Shown piece by piece: positions 5,885 through 12,218 of a stretch of DNA of 12,277 nucleotides. The position numbers were made by a program, and so were the translations under genes. Below the pieces are notes generated by a model. That model was not told the DNA's origin. It searched no databases and worked only from the letters and a program-made list of their open reading frames with translations. The DNA comes from Bacillota bacterium (GTDB taxonomy: Bacteria; Bacillota_I; Bacilli_A; RFN20; CAG-288). The stretch's first letter is position 1; each line of letters begins with the position of its first letter. The stretch spans positions 1 through 12,277 of the forward strand of contig JAEWSP010000012.1 in NCBI GenBank assembly GCA_023459795.1. Reading direction: 5' to 3'.

Positions 5885-7213
5885 ATGAACACAAAAACAA
5901 AAGAAAAAAAGAATAACCAGCATCTCTCTGCCAAGAACTCCTGGAAGTACATCGGAAAATCTATCTTCTCCAACCAAGCTGTTATCGATGGAAGAAAGAA
6001 GCCTTGGTATTTTGCAGTCCTTATTGCTTTACTGAATATTGTCCTCATCTGGATTCCTCTTCTTACGAAGGGATATCAGACCGATGGCGCTCAGTTCATC
6101 AAGACGGATAAGAATGCACAGATCGATACCGGCTTCAAGGCTCTCTTCGGCAAGGATTATTTCAAGGCTGTCTCCATCGGTGATGACGGAGAAGACAAGA
6201 TTCTGACCTACGATACGGATATGCTCAACAGCAAATCCAACAAGGATTCTGCTGCGGTAACCAACATCCGTAACCATGTCACCAGCACCAACGAACTCGG
6301 AAAAGGATTCTTCGTCGATTCCACTTCTGCCGGTGCCACTTACACGGACAAGGAACTGAAGGTCGCTTCCACTGCAACCGATCACACGGATAAATCTGCC
6401 GATTTCTTCTATGCCTCTATCTGCTCGAACACTGCTCCGATTGATACTCCTGCCGTTGAAGCCACTTCTTCCTCCTCTTCTTCCACAACCGTCTATGACA
6501 ATTCCGGATACACGACTTACCTAGATATCTATTTCGTTCCTACCCTCAGCCGGAAGGATATGGGAAGCAGCTATTCCACCTTCCGTACCAACTTCATCAA
6601 TTCCGTCGTCTTCGCATTAGATACCAACAAGACTCCTACCAACTTCTTACATTCCTTCGTCATCTTCGGACAGGATGATGTCGTTATTGAAGCTTTCCCA
6701 CTCAAGTCTTCTACTTCTTCCTCGGTTCTCGGCTCTCTTTCTGCCGCTGTCCGGGAAGGAACCGATAAGCAGACTATGAATGGTACCCTTTATTCCTTCC
6801 TCTATTCCGGAGAAAACGGCAAGACCAATACGACGGAAGAAGCTTATACTTCCTTCGGCGAATGGATGCGCAGAGGAACCCGTTCCACTCAGATCCGTTC
6901 TACTTGGGCTAATGTCGGAATCATGTCGGCAATTGCTGTTGCTACGATGTTCATTACCGGTCTTATCGCCTTCATCATGGAGAAGAAGAAGACCAGCACC
7001 GTCGAAGCCAACTTCTGGCAGGGAATGGATCAGGGTATGACCCTCTCGTTCACTCCTTCCGTCATCGGAATGGCCTTCGGATTCTTCAACCAGATGTATG
7101 CTATGGTATTCTTCATCGGAGCTGCCATGCTCCGTGTCGTCTGGATGGCAAACCGCATCAATCCTCCTATGGGCCAGCAAGAGAACAAGCCGGTCTATCA
7201 GGCAAGATCGTAA
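5885..7213 (+). CDS. Membrane protein with large extracytoplasmic domain, DUF1189-like layout
   Basis: This protein of 442 residues is not firmly recognised. It has a basic cytoplasmic N-terminus with KKPWYFAVLIALL leading into the first helix (about 41-62). A hydrophilic region of about 280 residues should face outside and includes a run of six serines (EATSSSSSSTTVY, near 195-205). Three further helices follow near 343-365, 387-404 and 406-428, with KKK between the first two. One N-terminal helix, a large outer domain and a C-terminal helix cluster is the layout of DUF1189 (MalA/YvdJ-like) proteins, but I cannot show homology. The gene stands alone between a promoter and a terminator and is divergent from the BusR-like gene, so it is the natural candidate target of that regulator. 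It could act in envelope stress or osmotic adaptation, which is inference. Confidence 0.75.
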   Translation: MNTKTKEKKNNQHLSAKNSWKYIGKSIFSNQAVIDGRKKPWYFAVLIALLNIVLIWIPLLTKGYQTDGAQFIKTDKNAQIDTGFKALFGKDYFKAVSIGDDGEDKILTYDTDMLNSKSNKDSAAVTNIRNHVTSTNELGKGFFVDSTSAGATYTDKELKVASTATDHTDKSADFFYASICSNTAPIDTPAVEATSSSSSSTTVYDNSGYTTYLDIYFVPTLSRKDMGSSYSTFRTNFINSVVFALDTNKTPTNFLHSFVIFGQDDVVIEAFPLKSSTSSSVLGSLSAAVREGTDKQTMNGTLYSFLYSGENGKTNTTEEAYTSFGEWMRRGTRSTQIRSTWANVGIMSAIAVATMFITGLIAFIMEKKKTSTVEANFWQGMDQGMTLSFTPSVIGMAFGFFNQMYAMVFFIGAAMLRVVWMANRINPPMGQQENKPVYQARS

Positions 7214-7219
7214 AGAATC

Positions 7220-7249
7220 GGGGACTTCCCTATCGGAAGTTCCCTTTTT
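7220..7249 (+). terminator. Intrinsic terminator of the 442-residue protein gene
   Basis: GGGGACTTCC pairs with GGAAGTTCCC (one G-T pair) around the loop CTATC and is followed by TTTTT. It begins seven bases after the stop codon and ends 57 bp before the DUF1538 gene. Confidence 0.92.
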
Positions 7250-7274
7250 CTATCTTCGTTGATACTTTTTCCGT

Positions 7275-7280
7275 TATACT
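7275..7280 (+). promoter_or_regulatory. Possible -10 box of the DUF1538-PII operon
   Basis: TATACT lies 26 bases before the ATG at 7307, a fitting distance, but no convincing -35 box is found at 16-18 bases. TTGATA at 7259 is only 10 bases away, too close. The preceding terminator implies that the operon has its own promoter. Confidence 0.35.
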
Positions 7281-7306
7281 ATTCCTGTTCAATTGGAAGA
7301 GGAAAT

Positions 7307-8944
7307 ATGGGTAAAGAATTCGGAAAGGATTTCCGGGAATCCGCTAGTGCCATCCTTCCGATGATACTGGTGATTCTCATCATCAACTTCTCCCTCCCGG
7401 GACTGCGGTTAAAGGGACCGGTTTTGGTGTCTCTGCTTGTCTCTATCGTACCGCTGCTTCTGGGAACTGCTCTTTTCAGCATTGGCGCCGGGAAGTCGAT
7501 TGCCAAGATCGGAGAAATCGTCGGTACGACTTTGACGAAACGGAAATCCATCGTCCTTCTCCTCTTCGTTGCCGGACTGATGGGATTCCTAGCGACGATG
7601 GCGGAACCGGATCTCAGCGTCTTGGCATCCCGCATCTCCAAAGACGGCCCGAGCTGGTCTTTGATTGCCGTTGCCGCAGCAGGCGTCGGCCTCTTCCTGA
7701 TCGTTGCCATCTTGCGCGTCGTCTACAACAAGCCTCTCAAGTACTGGCTTGCCATCGGTTACGGACTGGTCTTTACGTTAGGTCTTTTCGCGGACAAGTC
7801 TTTCTTCACGATCTCCTTCGATAGCGGTGGGATGACAACCGGTGTCGTTACGGTTCCGTTTATCATCTCCTTAGGCGTAGGAGTGGCCTCCGTCATGGGC
7901 GGAGAGAACGCCGAAGATGATTCCTTCGGTTATTCCGGTCTTTGCTCCCTAGGTACTGTTCTAGCCTGCATGGTCTTTACGATTGCTCTTAGGAACAGCG
8001 GGGTCCTCAAGATCCAGGGAGTCCTTAGTGAGAAGTTTTCCCTTACCGGAGACCCTTCTCTTCACGATACTATCCTGACTTCCTTAAGTTCCTATTCCGA
8101 TATGGGGAACCTATACTTAGCCAATTTTATTGGCAGTCTTAAGGATGTTGCAATCTCTATGACCCCTATCGTAGCTTTCTTCTTTATCTTCAACATCTAT
8201 GCCAAGATGAGAGGAAATAACTTAGGAAGCGTAATTGTCGGATTCGTTTATACCTTCCTAGGATTAGTTCTTTTCTTCTTGGGAGCGGAGTCCGGATTCA
8301 TGCCTTTCTCCCTGAAGCTAGGGGAATACTTCGGTGGCTTAGGGAAAGACAAGACCTGGGTGTTCCTCCTGATCGGCTTCCTGACCGGCGCCATCTCTAT
8401 GCTTGCGGAACCCTCCGTCAAGGTCCTTGCCGACAACGTCTCGGAAGTATCGAGAGGTGCTATTCCTTCTTCCGTCATCTACCTTGCTCTTTGCATCTCC
8501 ATCGGACTTGCCATCACCTTCAATGTCCTACGGGTTACTTACGATATTCCTTTCCTGTACTTCATCGTTCCTCTGTTCCTTATTGCTGTAACACTGGCAT
8601 TCTTCTCCCCGGAGATCTACTGCGGTATAGCCATCGATGCTGCCGGTGTTGCCACCGGAACAATGGCAGGGTGTTTCTTCATGCCGATGTTCATCGGCTA
8701 TACGGCTGTCCTGTACGGCTCCGACTACGGGCGGTACGGATCCTATGGAGAAGCGATTATGAATAACGGCTTCGGCGTGATCGGCATCATGTCCGTGATG
8801 CCGATCATCGCCGTAGAGATCGTCGGTATCAGTGTCGTTATCAACGAAAAGAACGCCTACAGGAAGGCTCTCGAGAAGGCTTTGGAGCCGGAAGACGATC
8901 AGATTATCCATCTACCCTATAAAACGGAGGAGCTTCCCTTATGA
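7307..8944 (+). CDS. DUF1538 membrane protein, duplicated, probable transporter or channel
   Basis: This 545-residue protein has about twelve hydrophobic segments and an internal duplication with an offset near 270 residues. AEPDLSVLA at 99 matches AEPSVKVLA at 367, RVVYNKP at 137 matches RVTYDIP at 409, and FDSGGMTTG at 171 matches IDAAGVATG at 443. This is the two-copy DUF1538 arrangement. The repeated AEP and D-x-x-G-x-x-TG motifs inside membrane segments, plus GAESGFMPF near 327, suggest a substrate or ion path, but the substrate is not known to me. DUF1538 genes are commonly found next to PII-family genes, as here. The ATG at 7307 is chosen for its GGAAG/AGAGGA ribosome site; a TTG 48 bases upstream in the same frame has none. 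The stop overlaps the next start as ATGA. Confidence 0.88.
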   Translation: MGKEFGKDFRESASAILPMILVILIINFSLPGLRLKGPVLVSLLVSIVPLLLGTALFSIGAGKSIAKIGEIVGTTLTKRKSIVLLLFVAGLMGFLATMAEPDLSVLASRISKDGPSWSLIAVAAAGVGLFLIVAILRVVYNKPLKYWLAIGYGLVFTLGLFADKSFFTISFDSGGMTTGVVTVPFIISLGVGVASVMGGENAEDDSFGYSGLCSLGTVLACMVFTIALRNSGVLKIQGVLSEKFSLTGDPSLHDTILTSLSSYSDMGNLYLANFIGSLKDVAISMTPIVAFFFIFNIYAKMRGNNLGSVIVGFVYTFLGLVLFFLGAESGFMPFSLKLGEYFGGLGKDKTWVFLLIGFLTGAISMLAEPSVKVLADNVSEVSRGAIPSSVIYLALCISIGLAITFNVLRVTYDIPFLYFIVPLFLIAVTLAFFSPEIYCGIAIDAAGVATGTMAGCFFMPMFIGYTAVLYGSDYGRYGSYGEAIMNNGFGVIGIMSVMPIIAVEIVGISVVINEKNAYRKALEKALEPEDDQIIHLPYKTEELPL

Positions 8945-9393
8945 GCATGTTCCCGTTCTGGAAGAAGAAAAAGCAGACACCGGAAAAACAGAAAGAAAAG
9001 AACTCCCTCCCTTACGAGAAGAGGGAGAAGGTAGAACCGCTTTCCCTGTTCTTTACGATCGTGAACCGGAACCAGTCCAGATACTATGTGGACGCCTATT
9101 CCGAAGCCGGTGCCAGCATGTCCTTAGTAGAGTTTGGTTATTCCAATCCTCCGGAAGAGATCCGTTCCATCCTAGGACCGGATTCCCTGAAGAAGGATAT
9201 CGTCATCACGCTGGTCCGTTCCTCCGAGATAGAAAAGCTTATGAAGATTGCAGCAACCCGGTTCAAGATCAGTTCCCTGGCAAAAGGAATCGCCTTTGCC
9301 TGTCCGATCGATTCCGTCAGCGGAATTGCTGTCTATAGGTTCCTATCCGATGCAGGAAGAGAAGAGAGGAAGAAGGGAGAAGCAAAGAAATGA
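8941..9393 (+). CDS. PII-like regulatory protein, first of two
   Basis: This 150-residue protein carries a PII-like ferredoxin-fold domain at about 34-125. It contains LSLFFTIVNRNQSRYYVDAY, the GASMSLVEFG strand, the DIVITLVRSSEIEKLMKIA strand-helix and KGIAFACPIDSV, which corresponds to the C-terminal end of PII domains. It lacks the long T-loop with the modified Tyr of GlnB/GlnK, so uridylylation is unlikely. Unlike ordinary PII proteins it has a 30-residue very basic N-terminal extension (MSMFPFWKKKK...), which could bind the membrane or the DUF1538 protein, and a basic C-terminal tail (REERKKGEAKK). It overlaps its neighbours on both sides by 4 nt, so the three proteins are probably made in a set ratio. 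The ligand is unknown; nucleotides are the usual PII ligands. Confidence 0.8.
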   Translation: MSMFPFWKKKKQTPEKQKEKNSLPYEKREKVEPLSLFFTIVNRNQSRYYVDAYSEAGASMSLVEFGYSNPPEEIRSILGPDSLKKDIVITLVRSSEIEKLMKIAATRFKISSLAKGIAFACPIDSVSGIAVYRFLSDAGREERKKGEAKK

Positions 9394-9752
9394 ACGAAGA
9401 GAAAGAATGCCTGGTGATTGCCGTCGTCAACAAAGGCAATACGGATCTGGTGATGGAAGCAGGCCGTAGAGCCGGAGCAAGAGGCGGAACGATCGCAGTT
9501 GCCAGAGGAACCGGAAACCCGGACGTCGGAAAGTACTACGGCGTTGTCATCCAGCCGGAGAAGGAGATGGTCTACATGGTCGTCGGAGAGAGCATCAAAG
9601 ACAAAGTCATGAAAGCTATCTACGAAGAAGCCGGACTCCGTACCCAGGGAGCCGGTATCGTCTTTTCGCTTCCGATCACTGCTACGTTGGGATTAGATCC
9701 TATCAACGAAGAGAAGAAACCGGAAGAAGAACCGGTTGTTCAGAACCAGTAG
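9390..9752 (+). CDS. PII-family signalling protein, second of two
   Basis: This 120-residue protein is a more typical PII family member (domain about 7-97). CLVIAVVNKGNTDLVMEAGR forms the first strand and helix, AGARGGTIAVARG is the conserved G-x-R-G-x-T segment, and VYMVVGESIKDKVMKAIYEE forms the second strand-helix. GLRTQGAGIVFSLPI matches the nucleotide-binding B-loop end. The T-loop region (TGNPDVGKYYGVVIQPE) is short and differs from GlnB/GlnK, but it has a YY pair. The C-terminal tail is acidic (INEEKKPEEEP), in contrast to the basic ends of its partner. A role sensing an adenine nucleotide and gating the DUF1538 protein is inferred from PII-AmtB precedents. It is the last gene of the operon. 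Confidence 0.87.
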   Translation: MNEEKECLVIAVVNKGNTDLVMEAGRRAGARGGTIAVARGTGNPDVGKYYGVVIQPEKEMVYMVVGESIKDKVMKAIYEEAGLRTQGAGIVFSLPITATLGLDPINEEKKPEEEPVVQNQ

Positions 9753-9777
9753 TCCGTTTGTGTTTCTACAGAATCAA

Positions 9778-9819
9778 AAAACGTCGGCCTAGTACTTCTT
9801 TGTACAAAGCCGACGTTTT
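9778..9819. terminator. Bidirectional terminator between convergent operons
   Basis: AAAACGTCGGC pairs perfectly with GCCGACGTTTT across a 20-nt loop whose GTAC pairs can extend it. T-rich sequence follows on the plus strand (TTTTCTTTTT) and TTTTTT on the minus strand. It serves the PII operon and the glycosyltransferase gene, whose stop codon is 12 bp away. Confidence 0.92.
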
Positions 9820-9830
9820 CTTTTTATGTT

Positions 9831-10808
9831 TTACTTCTTCTTGTCTTCCGGTCTACGGACGGATTCGATGATCGTCGTGTTTCTGCCTCTGGTATTGATC
9901 AGGATGTTGTGTTCATACACGGTTCCGACTCCGACTCCGGTAAGAACCAAGTTCGAACCGAAGAGGACCGTATTTACGATCAGTCCGACCTTCATACCTT
10001 CCAGGACTGCCGGGATAGCAAAGACAGAGACACCCGCCATTCCGAGGATCCAGAGGACGAGGAAGGCAAGGGTGATGAATCCGAAGAAGAACAGTCCGAT
10101 GACCCCTAGGATCATGACTTGATACAAAGGCATCTCCGTACCGGTAGAAATCAGGTTGAAGGCGTGGAGGAAAAGCTTCTTGGCATTGTATTTGCTTTCT
10201 CCGGCATCTCTCTCCGGACGGTCGAAATCGATCGTCTTGGTCTTGAAGCCGACGAAAGGAATCTCATTCTGGACATAGCGGTCCTTTTCCGGAAGGGCAA
10301 GGATGGCTTCCCTGGCTCTCTTTGAGAAAGCACGGTAAGTATTCACGTTCTCCGGATAGGCGGTTCTTCCGGCAGCCTTGTTGAGGACCTTGTAGAAAGC
10401 ACCCGCCGTCTTCTTCTTGAGGAAGCTGTCCTTCCTCTTGGCGCGGTGAGGATTGACGATATCATTTCCTTCTTCGAAGGCTTTCATGATTTCCGGAAAC
10501 AGAGTAACCGGATCCTGGAGGTCAACGTCCATCGTAATCGTATAGTCAGCCTTGGACTGGCTGATTCCGGCAATGAGTGCCGGATTCTGGCCGAAGTTCC
10601 TGGATTCGTTGATGATCGTGACATCCTCTCTCTCCTGATAGAGCTTCTCCATCACGGAAAGGGTATTGTCTTTGCTGCCATCATTTACCAGAAGGAATCC
10701 GAACTTATATCCAGTCAGTGTCTTCAAAACCGGATCGACAGCCTTAAAATAGAGCGGAAGAGCCTCTTCCTCGTTGTAGCATGGGATTACGATATCCACT
10801 GTTTTCAT
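9831..10808 (-). CDS. CsbB/GtrB-like undecaprenyl-phosphate glycosyltransferase (GT2)
   Basis: This 325-residue GT2 enzyme has a cytoplasmic catalytic domain (1-215) and two C-terminal helices (about 227-256 and 262-293), the layout of CsbB, GtrB and YkcC. Visible motifs are IPCYNEEEALP, VNDGSKDNT with D43, NESRNFGQNPALIAGI, the DxD motif MDVDLQDP (D94, D96) and DAGESKYN before the membrane part. Such enzymes move a sugar from a nucleotide donor to undecaprenyl phosphate on the inner face of the membrane. After flipping, a GT-C protein uses it outside. The yfhO gene in this window encodes such a partner type. The cytoplasmic C-terminus (GRNTTIIESVRRPEDKKK) is basic. The ATG at 10808 is chosen for AAGGAG six bases upstream; an in-frame 66-codon upward extension lacks family sequence. 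The sugar is unknown. Confidence 0.9.
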   Translation of the reverse strand: MKTVDIVIPCYNEEEALPLYFKAVDPVLKTLTGYKFGFLLVNDGSKDNTLSVMEKLYQEREDVTIINESRNFGQNPALIAGISQSKADYTITMDVDLQDPVTLFPEIMKAFEEGNDIVNPHRAKRKDSFLKKKTAGAFYKVLNKAAGRTAYPENVNTYRAFSKRAREAILALPEKDRYVQNEIPFVGFKTKTIDFDRPERDAGESKYNAKKLFLHAFNLISTGTEMPLYQVMILGVIGLFFFGFITLAFLVLWILGMAGVSVFAIPAVLEGMKVGLIVNTVLFGSNLVLTGVGVGTVYEHNILINTRGRNTTIIESVRRPEDKKK

Positions 10809-10830
10809 AGCATTCTCCTTGTTTCCTTTT

Positions 10831-10836
10831 ATTATA
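10831..10836 (-). promoter_or_regulatory. -10 box of the glycosyltransferase gene
   Basis: A perfect TATAAT lies on the minus strand 22 bases before the ATG at 10808, leaving a short leader that holds the AAGGAG site. The hexamer 17 bases further upstream (ATAGAT) is a poor -35 box. Confidence 0.55.
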
Positions 10837-10884
10837 AGCGGAACGGTTAGGAAATCTATCCTTCCTTTTCTATTTCGGAATAGG

Positions 10885-10890
10885 TATAAT
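10885..10890 (+). promoter_or_regulatory. -10 box of the TPR-like gene, near-leaderless start
   Basis: A perfect TATAAT ends only 14 bases before the ATG at 10905, so transcription should begin about 8 bases ahead of the start codon. No ribosome site fits in ACCACCGCACAAAT. The -35 region is weak (TTCCTT at 17 bases). Confidence 0.55.
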
Positions 10891-10904
10891 ACCACCGCAC
10901 AAAT

Positions 10905-11951
10905 ATGGAAAACAAAACAGGAATAGCGCTGCTTAACGACATCGAAGAAAAAGCGGAACTTGCAAAAGAACCTTCCGACCGCCTCAAGATATACATGGAC
11001 GGGCACTACAAGGTCCTCAAGGATGCTGATGCTTTTGTCTTGCTTTGCAAACTGGATGAAGACATGGACGCTTTCTTTGCTTCCGTCAAAGACGACAAGG
11101 AAAAGATCGTCCTACAGGATTTCGCTTCCGATTATGAAGGCCAGGTCTTCTCCAACAAGATCCTTTCCGACATCAAGAACTGCGTCGATACCGGGAAATA
11201 CGATATCGCCTTAAGCCGTGCAGAAGCGGTAAGCAAAGAGCTGCAGGAAAAAACAAAGAAGATGATAGGACCAAGCGGTGTGCTTCCTCCGATGAACTAT
11301 TTCTTCAATGACATGGAGCTCTCCCTGGATGAAGACTACTTCCCCGTACAGAGCTCCCTGCCGCTTCCTGTCGATGCCGTATCCTTGCTGACCCTGGAAT
11401 GCCAGGCGCTCTTCTTCCTCGACCGCGTAGAAGAATCCAAAGCCCTGTTACGCAAAGCTATGGATCTGAATCCGGTTGTTCCGGATCTGTCTTTCCTGCT
11501 TGGAGATATCGACCTGAAGTCCGGAAGCCCTATTGCCTTCGAGATGGATATGGAAAGAGCTCATCAGTTCCTGTATACCCAGGAGACTTTCGACCGCTAC
11601 TTCTCCTATGCCTTAACCTACTACAAAGAGATTGCCAAGAATCCGAAGAAGAGAGAGGATCTCCTTGAACTCCATAAGAAGTTCCCGAAGATCCAGGACT
11701 TCTCTGCCAACCTTCCGGAAGAAACAAGGAAAGAACTCCTGCAGCACGGATTTGATTTCACCCTTTCTCCGATAGTAGAGAAAACGGCCCGGAGAAGGTT
11801 CCTGGATGCCTTTGCAGAAGATGACAAGGACGGCGTCAGCTTCTACTTCGAGATCCTGAAGACCTTCCTGCCATCGGATAAGATCGGAAGCCTGATGAAA
11901 GAAGTCAAAGAGAAGAAGAAGGAAAAAGAAAGCAAAGCTGTTTCGGAATAA
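10905..11951 (+). CDS. Soluble helical protein with TPR-like segment, function unknown
   Basis: This 348-residue protein has no signal peptide or membrane segment and is largely helical and acidic. Residues about 157-207 read like a tetratricopeptide pair: LLTLECQALFFLDRVEESKALLRKAMDLNP, then DLSFLLGDIDLKSG. The N-terminal third (DRLKIYMDGHYKVLKDADAF...) and the proline-containing centre (SGVLPPMNYFFNDMEL) match nothing I recognise. The C-terminus ends in a Lys/Glu tail (KEVKEKKKEKESKAVSE). TPR proteins usually act as scaffolds, so it may be an adaptor, but no partner is indicated: it is alone between its promoter and terminator and divergent from the glycosyltransferase gene. The start at 10905 lacks a ribosome site. 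The next in-frame ATG (10995) also lacks one and would remove conserved-looking helix, so I keep 10905. Confidence 0.75.
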   Translation: MENKTGIALLNDIEEKAELAKEPSDRLKIYMDGHYKVLKDADAFVLLCKLDEDMDAFFASVKDDKEKIVLQDFASDYEGQVFSNKILSDIKNCVDTGKYDIALSRAEAVSKELQEKTKKMIGPSGVLPPMNYFFNDMELSLDEDYFPVQSSLPLPVDAVSLLTLECQALFFLDRVEESKALLRKAMDLNPVVPDLSFLLGDIDLKSGSPIAFEMDMERAHQFLYTQETFDRYFSYALTYYKEIAKNPKKREDLLELHKKFPKIQDFSANLPEETRKELLQHGFDFTLSPIVEKTARRRFLDAFAEDDKDGVSFYFEILKTFLPSDKIGSLMKEVKEKKKEKESKAVSE

Positions 11952-11970
11952 TTGTCCGGAACAGCTTTTT
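11936..11970 (+). terminator. Intrinsic terminator overlapping the stop of the TPR-like gene
   Basis: AGCTGTTTCGG pairs with CCGGAACAGCT (one T-G pair) around a 9-nt loop that contains the TAA stop codon (11949-11951), followed by TTTTTC. The upstream arm encodes the last residues of the protein, so the hairpin forms only once ribosomes have cleared the end of the gene. Confidence 0.88.
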
Positions 11971-12089
11971 CTTTTGCTTTTGTTGTATATGCAATTCCGG
12001 TTCATTTTGCCATTCTTATACTTCTTTGTGTTTTTTCCTTGGAGATTTCCGTTGTTTGCAATTACCAAAGAGAAGGATAAACCAAAGTG

Positions 12090-12117
12090 TTGCTGCATGA
12101 CTTCAAAGTAGTATAAT
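12090..12117 (+). promoter_or_regulatory. Promoter of the truncated right-edge gene
   Basis: TTGCTG (12090-12095) and a perfect TATAAT (12112-12117) are 16 bases apart. Transcription should start near 12124, giving a leader of about 95 nt. Between the previous terminator and this promoter (11971-12089) I see only AT-rich sequence with no gene. Confidence 0.65.
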
Positions 12118-12123
12118 CATCCC

Positions 12124-12201
12124 GTTACATGGTGACTGTTCAAGAGTCTGCCATGATGACAATGTAACAATTCCCTTCATGGCGGATTCCTGAACTGTCC
12201 G
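12124..12201 (+). promoter_or_regulatory. Structured 5' leader, unassigned
   Basis: GTTACAT (12124-12130) pairs with ATGTAAC (12162-12168). Inside it, GG-GACT (12131-12137) pairs with AGTC-CC (12145-12152), leaving the loop GTTCAAG. A second hairpin has CGGA/TCCG arms (12183-12186, 12198-12201) and a loop containing TGAAC (12191-12195), the exact complement of GTTCA in the first loop, so a kissing interaction is possible. No T run follows the hairpins, so control of translation would be more likely than termination. I compared it from memory with purine, TPP, FMN, SAM, THF, fluoride and ZTP classes and found no match. Confidence 0.4.
12129..12167 (+). CDS. Possible 12-codon Met-rich leader peptide
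   Basis: An ATG a few bases after the predicted transcription start opens a 12-codon frame, MVTVQESAMMTM, closed by TAA. Four of its twelve residues are Met. There is no ribosome site, so it would need leaderless initiation. It occupies the first hairpin of the structured leader, so ribosomes on it would disrupt that fold. A chance frame of this size is quite possible. Confidence 0.2.
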   Translation: MVTVQESAMMTM

Positions 12202-12218
12202 GAAAGAAGACAACATCT

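Noticed and set aside
6647..7180. 177-codon minus-strand frame antisense to the 442-residue protein gene
   Set aside because: Its His/Ser/Arg-rich composition is typical of an antisense shadow, with no ribosome site. The plus strand has promoter, start and terminator.
7259..7306. Upstream TTG start adding 16 residues to the DUF1538 protein
   Set aside because: No ribosome site, and the stretch spans the likely -10 box. The ATG at 7307 has a good ribosome site.
10809..11006. N-terminal extension of the glycosyltransferase by 66 codons
   Set aside because: The extension crosses the divergent promoters and the start of the TPR-like gene. GT2 sequence begins exactly at the ATG at 10808, behind AAGGAG.
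12124..12168. tRNA-like fold
   Set aside because: The 45-nt hairpin has no acceptor stem, TTCRA arm or anticodon arm at tRNA spacing.
12112..12201. Purine-type riboswitch, suggested by the TATAATC sequence and kissing loops
   Set aside because: The outer helix does not enclose both hairpins, so there is no three-way junction, and TATAAT here fits better as a promoter box.
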